Of a stretch of DNA of 25,436 bases, positions 1 to 6,888 are shown piece by piece. Location: the NCBI GenBank assembly GCA_947629895.1, contig CANRFP010000008.1, positions 1-25,436 on the forward strand. Reading direction: 5' to 3'. The number at the start of each line of letters is the position of its first letter. Position 1 is the first letter of the stretch. The position numbers and the translations under genes are program-made. Source of the DNA: an uncultured Clostridia bacterium. Its GTDB lineage: Bacteria > Bacillota_A > Clostridia > Christensenellales > UBA1242. The notes under the pieces are model-generated. The model was not told the DNA's origin. It did no database searches and saw nothing but the letters and a program-made list of their open reading frames with translations.

Positions 1-72
1 GCCACTGCGGGCGTTCGCCTTGCTTTCACTTTAAGCACTGCAACCTATTTCGGAAACCCAAGACCAGTTTAA
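1..72 (+). CDS. C-terminal end of an upstream protein (partial)
   Basis: Frame 1 is open from the first base to a TAA at 70-72, giving 23 residues that contain GVRLAFTLSTATYF and end NPRPV. A strong intrinsic terminator starts directly at the stop codon, which is what the 3' end of a real gene looks like. The GVR-A-F-L pattern resembles the extreme C-terminus of some secreted or repetitive clostridial proteins (for example the 'GVRPAF' endings of DUF6273-like domains), but 23 residues are too few to assign a family. The gene begins before the window. Confidence 0.5.
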   Translation, partial: ATAGVRLAFTLSTATYFGNPRPV

Positions 73-101
73 AAAAAGACAGTTAGTTGCTGTCTTTTTT
101 T
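71..101 (+). terminator. Rho-independent terminator of the upstream gene
   Basis: The left arm AAAAAAAGACAG (71-82) pairs perfectly with CTGTCTTTTTTT (90-101) around a 7-nt loop. The GACAG/CTGTC core is followed by seven T. It overlaps the stop codon at 70-72, so it terminates the partial gene with no 3' UTR. Confidence 0.9.
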
Positions 102-142
102 GCTTCTGTGTAAAAAAATAACAAAAAATTGGTTTTCTTTTG

Positions 143-180
143 CATACTTTTCTTTTTTTTCCAAAAGAAAAGTATGTTTT
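143..180 (+). repeat. Perfect 14-bp inverted repeat, terminator-like
   Basis: CATACTTTTCTTTT (143-156) is exactly complementary to AAAAGAAAAGTATG (163-176) around a 6-nt loop and is followed by TTTT (177-180). It lies between the upstream terminator and the typA promoter. It may be a second, back-up terminator, but only four T follow directly and it abuts the predicted -35 box (185-190), so an operator role is also possible. Confidence 0.6.
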
Positions 181-184
181 CCTC

Positions 185-213
185 TTGTGTTTTTTGTTTT
201 TTGGTGCTATACT
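185..213 (+). promoter_or_regulatory. Sigma-A-type promoter of typA
   Basis: A -35-like TTGTGT (185-190) lies 17 bp before a -10 TATACT (208-213), and TGC directly before the -10 makes an extended -10. Predicted transcription start is about 220, giving a leader of about 20 nt that still contains the Shine-Dalgarno AAGGA (229-233), 7 nt before the typA ATG. Confidence 0.75.
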
Positions 214-240
214 ATATAAGTTATAAAAAAGGAAAAGACT

Positions 241-2073
241 ATGAAAAACGAGAACATAAGAAATGTGGCTATTATTGCACACGTTGACCACGGCAAGACA
301 TCGCTTGTTAATGAAATGCTTAAACAAGGCAATGTTTTTAGAGAAAATCAAGTTGTTGAAGACAGAGTTATGGACAGCAACGCGCTTGAAAGGGAAAGAG
401 GCATCACCATTTTGTCAAAAAACACCTCTTGTTTTTATAATGGCATAAAGATAAATGTTGTTGACACGCCGGGACACGCCGATTTTGGTGGCGAAGTTGA
501 AAGAGTTTTGAAAATGGTGGATGGCGTTTTGCTTGTTGTTGACGCCTTTGAAGGCCCTATGCCTCAAACCAGATTTGTGCTTGAAAAAGCACTTGCGCTT
601 AAACTTAAAGTTGTGGTTGTTATAAACAAAATTGACAGGCCAGACGCGCGAATTAAAGAAGTTATTGATGAAGTGCTTGAACTGTTTTTGGAACTTGATG
701 CCGATGACGACCAATTAAACTCGCCATTTGTTTTTGCATCTGCAAGAATGGGTGTTGCATCAACAAATCCAGACGAAAAAGGCACAGACATGAAGCCTTT
801 GTTCGAAACAGTTATAAGTCACATTCCAGCACCAGAAGGCGAAGCGGACAAACCTTTAAAACTTCTTATTTCTTCCGCCGAACACAACGATTATGTTGGC
901 AAACTTGCAGTTGGAAAGGTTGAGAGGGGCTGCATTAAAGTTGGGCAAAATGTTGTTGTTTGCAACTATCACGATGAAAGCAAAAAAGTTCGTTCCAAGA
1001 TTGTGAGTTTGTTTGTTTATGAGGGCTTGAAAAGAGTTCCTGTTGAAAGCGCAACTGTGGGCGAAATTGTGTGCGTTGCGGGGCTTGAAAATGTTACAAT
1101 TGGCGACACAATTTGCGAAGAGGCAGCCATTGAGCCTATTGAATTTGTGAAAATTGCAGAGCCAAGCGTTGAGATGACATTTATGGTTAATGACAGTCCA
1201 TTTGCGGGCAAGGAAGGCAAGTTTGTGACATCCAGACACCTTCGCGACCGCCTTTACAAAGAGGCTGTTAAGGACTTGTCGCTTCGCGTTACTGATGGTG
1301 ACACAGCGGAAAAATTTAAAGTTTGTGGCAGAGGCGAAATGCACCTTTCCATCCTCATTGAAAACATGAGAAGAGATGGCTATGAGTTTCAAGTCAGCCA
1401 GCCAAAAGTTTTGATTAAGGAAATCAACGGCGTGAAGTGTGAACCTATTGACAGGCTGTTTTTGGATGTTCCAGAGGACTGCGTTGGCGTGGTTATGAAC
1501 AAAATGGGCGTGCGAAAAGGCGAACTTCAAAACATGACACCACACGGCTCTCGCATGAGAATGGAATTTCTTATCCCTTCAAGAGGGCTGTTTGGTTTTA
1601 AGTCAGAATATTTAACTGACACGCGCGGTGAAGGAATAATCAACTCTATTTTCTATGACTATGAGCCATATAAGGGCGAAATCAACCGCCGCGAATTTGG
1701 TGCACTCATCGCTCACGAAGAGGGCAAGGCGATTGTTTATGGACTTTACAACGCGCAAGAGCGTGGCGAATTGTTCATTGGCGCTGGCGTGGACGTTTAT
1801 GGCGGAATGGTTGTTGGTGAAAATCCAAAGGGCGGAGACATTGTTGTGAATGTTTGCAAAACAAAACACCTTTCAAACTGCCGTGCATCCGGCTCGGACG
1901 ATGCGTTGAGGCTGACACCTCCAAAAGTTATGAGTTTGGAGGACTGCATTGAATTTTTGGGTGATGACGAATATTTGGAAGTCACTCCAAAAAACATCCG
2001 CATAAGAAAGATTATTTTGGACCACAATATGCGACTTCGTGAACGCGGAAAAATGCTCAGAGGCGAAATTTAA
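241..2073 (+). CDS. typA: Translational GTPase TypA/BipA
   Basis: This 610-residue protein is a ribosome-associated GTPase of the EF-G/LepA class, acting in the cytoplasm; the family is linked to 50S subunit maturation and growth under stress or cold. All GTPase motifs are visible: G1 AHVDHGKT (13-20), G2 RGITI (53-57), G3 DTPGH (75-79), G4 NKID (129-132) and G5 SAR (167-169). The EF-G-like beta-barrel and domain III/V regions follow, then the BipA-specific C-terminal part with PSRGLFGF and a basic tail. Length is normal for TypA (about 605-615). The ATG at 241 is preceded by AAGGA with a 7-nt spacer and gives the expected N-terminus directly before the P-loop. It is monocistronic, with its own promoter and terminator. 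EF-G and LepA are less likely because of the length and the BipA-type C-terminus. Confidence 0.97.
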   Translation: MKNENIRNVAIIAHVDHGKTSLVNEMLKQGNVFRENQVVEDRVMDSNALERERGITILSKNTSCFYNGIKINVVDTPGHADFGGEVERVLKMVDGVLLVVDAFEGPMPQTRFVLEKALALKLKVVVVINKIDRPDARIKEVIDEVLELFLELDADDDQLNSPFVFASARMGVASTNPDEKGTDMKPLFETVISHIPAPEGEADKPLKLLISSAEHNDYVGKLAVGKVERGCIKVGQNVVVCNYHDESKKVRSKIVSLFVYEGLKRVPVESATVGEIVCVAGLENVTIGDTICEEAAIEPIEFVKIAEPSVEMTFMVNDSPFAGKEGKFVTSRHLRDRLYKEAVKDLSLRVTDGDTAEKFKVCGRGEMHLSILIENMRRDGYEFQVSQPKVLIKEINGVKCEPIDRLFLDVPEDCVGVVMNKMGVRKGELQNMTPHGSRMRMEFLIPSRGLFGFKSEYLTDTRGEGIINSIFYDYEPYKGEINRREFGALIAHEEGKAIVYGLYNAQERGELFIGAGVDVYGGMVVGENPKGGDIVVNVCKTKHLSNCRASGSDDALRLTPPKVMSLEDCIEFLGDDEYLEVTPKNIRIRKIILDHNMRLRERGKMLRGEI

Positions 2074-2087
2074 TATAAAAAATGTAT

Positions 2088-2124
2088 AAATAGCGTAAAA
2101 AATTGACTTTTTATGCTATTTTTT
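2088..2124 (+). terminator. Intrinsic terminator of typA
   Basis: AAATAGCGTAAAAA (2088-2101) pairs with TTTTTATGCTATTT (2108-2121) with one G-U pair and a 6-nt loop. A run of T (2119-2124) follows. It sits 15 nt after the typA stop. The loop and 3' arm also contain the -35 box of the next gene. Confidence 0.8.
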
Positions 2125-2132
2125 GTTACAAT
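2103..2132 (+). promoter_or_regulatory. Promoter of the C45-family gene, nested in the typA terminator
   Basis: TTGACT (2103-2108) and TACAAT (2127-2132) are separated by 18 bp. The -35 box overlaps the terminator loop and the -10 follows its T-tract. The expected transcription start, about 7 nt beyond the -10, is 2139, which is the A of the next gene's ATG. There is no Shine-Dalgarno in between, so a leaderless mRNA is predicted. Confidence 0.75.
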
Positions 2133-2138
2133 ATAAAT

Positions 2139-3182
2139 ATGAAAGCGTGGAATGTGAAATATAAATATGAAACAATTCCAACAATCAAGGGCAACGATTA
2201 TGAAATCGGATTTGCGCTTGGTGAACTTTTTCATGGAGAATATAAAAAACTTGACAAATATAAAAAGAATCTTAAAGACCCAAAAGTGAATGAATATCTT
2301 TCTTTGCTGCAACCTTTTTTGAGGGCAAATTGCCGCCCCGCTTATGACGAAATTTGCGGAAGAGCGGATGGCGCAAAAATTGATGTTAAACTGCTTTTTG
2401 CATCACTTTGCCAAGAAGAATTGTCTTTAAACTCACAAGAACACTGCACTTCAATCATGGTTTCAACAGAGAACAACAAGGTTTTGGCACATAATGAAGA
2501 TGGAGATTTCAACAAAAAAAATGCGCGCGTTGTTAGGGTTGAGCGCAAAGGCAGCGGTGCGCACTATGAAATTGCAGAAGATAACTCCCTTTCCTCATCC
2601 ACAATTTTTGTTGGGAAAGATTTGGTTTTTTCAACAAATTCAATAAATTTCAATCATTATGACTTAAAAAATGTTCCAACATTTGCTTTTTACAAAATGT
2701 GCTCTTGTTGCAAAACCTTTGAGGATTTGTTGACAGTTGTTAAAAACACGCCAATAACTTCTGCTTGCGGGCTGAATGTTTGTGATGTTCCAAACAAAAA
2801 GTTTTATTATATTGAAAAAGTTTTGGATAAATTTGATTTAAAACCTATTGACGGGGTGAATGTTCACACAAATCACCTTTTGGCAAGCAAATTTGCAGAT
2901 TTAAAACCAGAAAAGTGGCACAAAACCTCCACTTCGCTTTCCAGGCGAACCATTGCAAATGATTTGATTAAAAACAGAAAAGACCTTAATGTTGAAGAGG
3001 TTTACAAAATCATAACCTATTATGGCTCTTGTGACTTCAATTCGGTTATGTCAAAGAAAAACACCGGCTATGACTGCCTCACTTTTGGCACATATGTTCT
3101 TGATTTGAAGAACAAACTTAGTTTCCTGCATGTTCACAACAAGAAAAACACAGTTTTTGAACTTGATTTGCCTAAATTTTAA
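2139..3182 (+). CDS. C45-family peptidase / acyl-CoA:6-aminopenicillanate acyltransferase-like Ntn hydrolase
   Basis: The 347-residue product fits the C45/AAT family of N-terminal-nucleophile amidohydrolases, which act on amide bonds after self-cleavage that exposes a catalytic Cys. Visible landmarks are HCTSIMV with the candidate nucleophile Cys103, AHNEDGD (117-123) in place of the usual G-Q-N-W-D strand, and HTNHLL (243-248), the typical HTNH motif. By family analogy, residues 1-102 would form the chain released on processing. There is no signal peptide, so it is probably cytoplasmic. I chose ATG 2139; an in-frame TTG at 2103 lies inside the -35 box and cannot be on the transcript if the promoter call is right. 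No Shine-Dalgarno precedes the ATG, and the promoter spacing predicts a leaderless message. The substrate is unknown, and neighbours give no pathway hint. Other Ntn hydrolases such as bile-salt hydrolase/penicillin acylase relatives are the main alternative. Confidence 0.85.
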   Translation: MKAWNVKYKYETIPTIKGNDYEIGFALGELFHGEYKKLDKYKKNLKDPKVNEYLSLLQPFLRANCRPAYDEICGRADGAKIDVKLLFASLCQEELSLNSQEHCTSIMVSTENNKVLAHNEDGDFNKKNARVVRVERKGSGAHYEIAEDNSLSSSTIFVGKDLVFSTNSINFNHYDLKNVPTFAFYKMCSCCKTFEDLLTVVKNTPITSACGLNVCDVPNKKFYYIEKVLDKFDLKPIDGVNVHTNHLLASKFADLKPEKWHKTSTSLSRRTIANDLIKNRKDLNVEEVYKIITYYGSCDFNSVMSKKNTGYDCLTFGTYVLDLKNKLSFLHVHNKKNTVFELDLPKF

Positions 3183-3194
3183 TTGAAATATAAA

Positions 3195-3223
3195 TTGACA
3201 AAACATAATTTTGCTGTTATACT
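3195..3223 (+). promoter_or_regulatory. Consensus sigma-A-type promoter of the dnaB-gltX-trpS operon
   Basis: A perfect -35 TTGACA (3195-3200) is followed after 17 bp by TATACT (3218-3223). The expected start of transcription, about 3230, coincides with the A of the ATG of the first gene, and no Shine-Dalgarno lies between. It starts 12 nt after the stop of the preceding gene. Confidence 0.85.
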
Positions 3224-3229
3224 TATGTT

Positions 3230-3481
3230 ATGATAAACTCTGAGAAGCAAATTTTGAAAAGAAGAATTAAAAGATTGGGACTCTTTCTTTTAATTGTTTT
3301 TTTGCCAACTATGGTGGTTGCGGTGCTGCTTGGAGTTGCAAAAGTTCCTCAATGGTTAAACATTTTGGTGCTTGTTCTTATGCTTTTTGTTTTGTTTGGT
3401 GTTTATGCATATCTTATGAGCAAGCTGGACAAGCGAAAAGAAACTCGCCTAAAAAGCAAAAAAGACCCTTTTTCGGACTGA
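3230..3481 (+). CDS. Small two-helix membrane protein, unrecognised
   Basis: I do not recognise this 83-residue protein. It has a basic N-terminus (KRRIKR), a first hydrophobic helix at about residues 16-38, a short loop around VPQW, a second helix at about 43-64, and a strongly basic tail (KLDKRKETRLKSKK). By the positive-inside rule both ends should be cytoplasmic. It starts directly at the predicted transcription start and has no Shine-Dalgarno, so it appears to be the leaderless first cistron of the operon. Its TGA stop is 12 nt before the dnaB ATG, so the two are almost certainly co-transcribed. In many Bacillota gdpP-rplI-dnaB is the usual order; here this small protein occupies the place just upstream of dnaB. 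It has the size and topology of small accessory membrane subunits, but no function can be assigned. Confidence 0.8.
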   Translation: MINSEKQILKRRIKRLGLFLLIVFLPTMVVAVLLGVAKVPQWLNILVLVLMLFVLFGVYAYLMSKLDKRKETRLKSKKDPFSD

Positions 3482-3493
3482 TGGAGGAAAAAT

Positions 3494-4858
3494 ATGGCTG
3501 AATATAAAATTTTACCAAATCATTTGGAGTCAGAGCAAACACTGCTTGGGTGCGTGCTTTTGGATAGCGATGCACAGATGCAAATTTTGTCAAAGTGCAG
3601 TGCGGACGATTTTTATTCGGAAGCCCACAAAAGCATTTTTGAAAGCATGCAAAAAATTTACAACAAGTCTATACCTGTTGATTTTGTCACGCTCTCAAAC
3701 CAACTTGAAGTTGACAAAAAACTTGAAGCCATTGGAGGAATTGACTACATAACTTTTTTGACCAACTTTGTGCCATCGGCAGCAAACTATAATCACTATT
3801 TGGAAATTGTTAAAAACTGTGCACTTCGCAGACATTTGATTGCACAGTCCAATGAAATAATAACAAATGCGTTTGACAACCCATCTGCAGAGGATGCCAT
3901 GCAATTTGCTGAGAAGAAAATTTTTGACCTTTCGCAAAAGGAAAGCACCTCTGAACTTGAACTTATTGGCAAGCAGGGCGGAACGCTTACAAATGTTTTG
4001 AAAAAGATGTCTGAACTTGCCGAAAACAAAGGAAAGCTTAGGGGAATACCAACAGGCTATAAAGAATTTGATGAAGTCACAAGCGGGCTGCAAAACAGCG
4101 ATTTGATTTTGCTTGCGGCAAGGCCTGGTGTGGGAAAAACTTCTTTCGCAATGAACATTGCAGTTAACAGCGCAATCAACGAAGGCAAAAAAGTGGCAAT
4201 TTTCTCACTTGAAATGTCAAGAGAACAGTTGGTTCAAAGGGCGCTTTCATCTCTTGCAAAAGTAAACTTGAAGCATGTGCTTTCTGGGGACATGGATGCG
4301 GACGAGTGGAAAAGAGTCTGGACGGCAGAGAAAAAACTTGCCGAAGCATCAATTTTTGTTGACGACAGTTCGCTTATAACGCCATTTTCAATCATCAGCA
4401 AATGTCGAAAATTGAAAATGACAGAGGGGCTGGATTTGATTGTTATTGACTATCTTCAACTTATGACAATGGGCAAGCAAAATCGTGAAAACAGAGCGCA
4501 AGAAGTCAGCGACCTCACTCGAACGCTGAAAATAGCAGCAAAAGAGTTGGATGTTCCGGTTTTGGTGCTGTCGCAACTTTCGCGTGCGGTGGAAATGCGT
4601 GACGACCACAGGCCTGTGCTTTCCGACCTTAGAGAAAGCGGCTCAATTGAGCAAGATGCGGACATTGTGCTTTTCTTATACAACCCAGAAAAGTATTCCG
4701 ACACGGCAGTTGAGGAAGAGCCTGGCACTGTTTATCTTTTAATTTCAAAACACAGAAGTGGCAGCACGGGCGAACTTAAACTGAAATGGGTTGGCGAATA
4801 TACAACATTCTTAAACTATGGCGACAAAGTGAAATATGAGGAACAATCTCAGTCATAA
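3494..4858 (+). CDS. dnaB: Replicative DNA helicase DnaB (DnaC in Bacillus nomenclature)
   Basis: This 454-residue protein is the hexameric 5'-3' helicase of the replication fork. The N-terminal primase-interacting domain begins with the typical PNHLESEQTLLGCVLLD, followed by a linker and a RecA-like ATPase domain from about residue 170. Walker A is ARPGVGKT (209-216, Lys215), Walker B is LIVIDYLQLM with Asp319, and downstream are the SQLSRAVE, DLRESGSIEQDAD and KHRSGSTGE motifs diagnostic of DnaB. Length is normal and there is no intein. The start is set by GGAGG (3483-3487), 6 nt before the ATG. It is the second gene of the operon: 12 nt after the small membrane protein and 9 nt before the next ATG. 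Confidence 0.98.
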   Translation: MAEYKILPNHLESEQTLLGCVLLDSDAQMQILSKCSADDFYSEAHKSIFESMQKIYNKSIPVDFVTLSNQLEVDKKLEAIGGIDYITFLTNFVPSAANYNHYLEIVKNCALRRHLIAQSNEIITNAFDNPSAEDAMQFAEKKIFDLSQKESTSELELIGKQGGTLTNVLKKMSELAENKGKLRGIPTGYKEFDEVTSGLQNSDLILLAARPGVGKTSFAMNIAVNSAINEGKKVAIFSLEMSREQLVQRALSSLAKVNLKHVLSGDMDADEWKRVWTAEKKLAEASIFVDDSSLITPFSIISKCRKLKMTEGLDLIVIDYLQLMTMGKQNRENRAQEVSDLTRTLKIAAKELDVPVLVLSQLSRAVEMRDDHRPVLSDLRESGSIEQDADIVLFLYNPEKYSDTAVEEEPGTVYLLISKHRSGSTGELKLKWVGEYTTFLNYGDKVKYEEQSQS

Positions 4859-4867
4859 GGAGGAAAA

Positions 4868-5749
4868 ATGAAAAAAGGAAAGTGGTTAATAATAATTGGA
4901 ATCATTGTTGTTTTGGCGGTGGTGCTGACCATTGTGTTTATCAATCTTTTCACACCAAAACACACAATTGAACTTTCAAACCAACTAAATTCAGTTGCGC
5001 AAACGGGTTATTTGAACAAGGAAAACACAAACAACAAAAACATACAAGAATTTTTAGGTAAAGTAAAAACAAACAGCAATTTGGACAAAAATAAAGAACA
5101 GGTGCAAATTGAAAATTATTTGAATGCCCTTCAAGCGTTCAGTGAGATGGGAGAATTTTACAATCGCCAAATGGTTTTCACAAAACACACAAAGGTTTAT
5201 GCCGATAATGCGGACAGCATAATTAAATCTTTTAAAGAGGCAAACAAAATAGCTGGCGAAATTGGTTCTTATTTTGAAGATAATTTGAATAGAGATGCAC
5301 AACTTCAAGTAGAGGCGTGGAGAACAAAAGCCAAGCAAGTGAAATCGTTATTCGATAAAACTTACAACGCCTTCACAAAACTCTCGGCGGTTTACACATC
5401 TTGTATAACATCAAAAATAAAGAACAATGAGATGTCAAAAGCGGTGTTCAAAGTTACAAATTATTTGCTTGCAGAGATTAAAACTGATTTGGAAAATAAA
5501 GATGCCCCTTCAAAGATTAACGGGCCAAAGCTTTTAAATTTTGTTAAAGCATATTATCCAAAAGAAAAGAATCATTTGATTTACGATTCTGTTTACAATG
5601 AAAATGCACTTGGAATTGCCAAAGAGATAAATGAAGCAAAAAATTTGGCAGAATATGAAGTTGTTAACAGCTCAAATTGGCAAAAATTCTTGGCGGGCAA
5701 TATTCTTTCTGCCACAGCCTTAAATTTTAATTTGGAGGTGACAGCATGA
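4868..5749 (+). CDS. Membrane-anchored extracytoplasmic helical protein, unrecognised
   Basis: I do not recognise this 293-residue protein. A short basic N-terminus (MKKGK) is followed by one strongly hydrophobic helix at about residues 6-28 with no clear cleavage site or lipobox, so it is probably a signal anchor holding the rest outside the membrane. The remainder is hydrophilic, rich in Lys, Asn and Glu, and looks mostly alpha-helical, with a few aromatic residues and one Cys in TSCITSK. The start is supported by AAGGAGG (4857-4863), which overlaps the dnaB stop, 4 nt before the ATG. Its end overlaps the next start by four bases (ATGA), implying translational coupling. The pairing with a lipoprotein of similar helical character suggests that they work together at the cell surface. 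That is inference from context only. Confidence 0.85.
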   Translation: MKKGKWLIIIGIIVVLAVVLTIVFINLFTPKHTIELSNQLNSVAQTGYLNKENTNNKNIQEFLGKVKTNSNLDKNKEQVQIENYLNALQAFSEMGEFYNRQMVFTKHTKVYADNADSIIKSFKEANKIAGEIGSYFEDNLNRDAQLQVEAWRTKAKQVKSLFDKTYNAFTKLSAVYTSCITSKIKNNEMSKAVFKVTNYLLAEIKTDLENKDAPSKINGPKLLNFVKAYYPKEKNHLIYDSVYNENALGIAKEINEAKNLAEYEVVNSSNWQKFLAGNILSATALNFNLEVTA

Positions 5750-6879
5750 AAAAGAAATTATTGGTTTGTTTAGTTTTGTGCTTGGCAAGCGTGCTTGGAC
5801 TTTTTGGATTAACCGCTTGTGGCGACAATGCTTCCTTAGCTGATGTTAAGGCGTCTTACAAAAGTTTTGTTGAAACTTATGCAAAGTTTGAAGAGGTTTT
5901 TGATATGAGCGAAACTCACAATCCAGACGGTAATTTGCAATGGAAATTGGATGTTAATTTGGGTGAAAATATAGACACTCGTTCAAAAGTATCCGAAAAG
6001 AAGGAGCAATATCAGTCTTTAATTACAACTTACAAAGAAATATTGGAAATCTCAAACGATTATGTTATGTCGAACAAAGAATATATTGATGGGTTAAGTG
6101 AAAAAGATTTGTCAAACGGTGCAAAAGATTGCTTAAAAGGGCTGAATGATGCACTAAAATCTTACAAAAGTGAAATACCAGTGTTTGTGAAAAAAATGCA
6201 TGAGTTTAATGCATATTTAACGCCGGGCTCAGCGATAGATGAGGATGGAGAGGATATAAATTTGCAATTATTTAAAAAAGAATATGGAAAACTTGTTGCA
6301 AAAAGCATAACGCTTTCAACCGCTGTTGCAAATTTTGTTGAAAACACAGGAGTGTTTAAACTGATTAAAAACGGAGTTCCAACACAAAAGAATTTCATAA
6401 CCCTTAAAAATTATATAAGAATCAAACTGCTTCCAATTTTCAGCCGCTATAAGCTGAACAAAATTGAAAATGTTTATAATTATTATTCAGATTTTTACAG
6501 CCAAGGAGCGCCGGCATATGTTAGAGTGAACAATCAACTTGTCAGATTGGAAGATTTATTTGGAACATTCAAAACAAAGTTGTTAACAGCCACAGTGGGA
6601 ACAATTTCTGGCAGCGATGAAGATTTGACAAAACTTTTCAATAAAATTTATGATAAAGCACAAGACTTTTTCACCGAAGAGGCAGATTATTTCACAGCCT
6701 TGAACGGAATAGATTTTTATGCTCTTGCACAAACAGATTATGACAGCGCAACTTATTCTGCAAAGAACAAAAACTTTTTAAAGTTTATGGATGAGATTGA
6801 TTTGTTCTTGGGCACAGATGGCGGCGGCGTTTTTGATAGCTTTATTGCATCAATAAGTGCCGATTTTAATATTAATTAA
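5746..6879 (+). CDS. Lipoprotein, helical, unrecognised
   Basis: The 377-residue product begins with a lipoprotein signal peptide: MKKK, a hydrophobic core, then the lipobox LTAC with the lipid-accepting Cys25 followed by Gly. The mature part is hydrophilic, lacks other Cys and looks largely alpha-helical, with many Lys, Tyr, Phe and Asp/Glu. I recognise no domain. A strong Shine-Dalgarno GGAGGTGA (5734-5741) lies 4 nt before the ATG, and the start overlaps the previous stop as ATGA, so the two are co-translated. The mature protein should sit on the outer face of the membrane. The Shine-Dalgarno of gltX overlaps its own TAA, so it is also tightly joined to the gene downstream. A solute-binding protein is possible, but nothing in the sequence supports it specifically. 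Confidence 0.87.
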   Translation: MKKKLLVCLVLCLASVLGLFGLTACGDNASLADVKASYKSFVETYAKFEEVFDMSETHNPDGNLQWKLDVNLGENIDTRSKVSEKKEQYQSLITTYKEILEISNDYVMSNKEYIDGLSEKDLSNGAKDCLKGLNDALKSYKSEIPVFVKKMHEFNAYLTPGSAIDEDGEDINLQLFKKEYGKLVAKSITLSTAVANFVENTGVFKLIKNGVPTQKNFITLKNYIRIKLLPIFSRYKLNKIENVYNYYSDFYSQGAPAYVRVNNQLVRLEDLFGTFKTKLLTATVGTISGSDEDLTKLFNKIYDKAQDFFTEEADYFTALNGIDFYALAQTDYDSATYSAKNKNFLKFMDEIDLFLGTDGGGVFDSFIASISADFNIN

Positions 6880-6888
6880 GGTGATAAA

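Noticed and set aside
31..351. 106-codon open frame on the - strand at the left edge
   Set aside because: It covers two + strand hairpins, a promoter and the start of typA. Its Lys/Phe-rich product comes from the A/T runs.
856..1545. 229-codon open frame on the - strand inside typA
   Set aside because: It is a shadow of the well-supported typA gene, with His/Asn/Phe-rich translation and no family resemblance or ribosome binding site.
2103..2138. TTG start 36 bases upstream for the C45-family gene
   Set aside because: It coincides with the -35 box and the typA terminator, so it would not be on the transcript. It has no ribosome binding site, and the 12 added residues resemble no family N-terminus.
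3494..4858. Intein in dnaB, a frequent insertion site
   Set aside because: The reading frame is the normal 454 residues, and the Walker A and downstream motifs are continuous.
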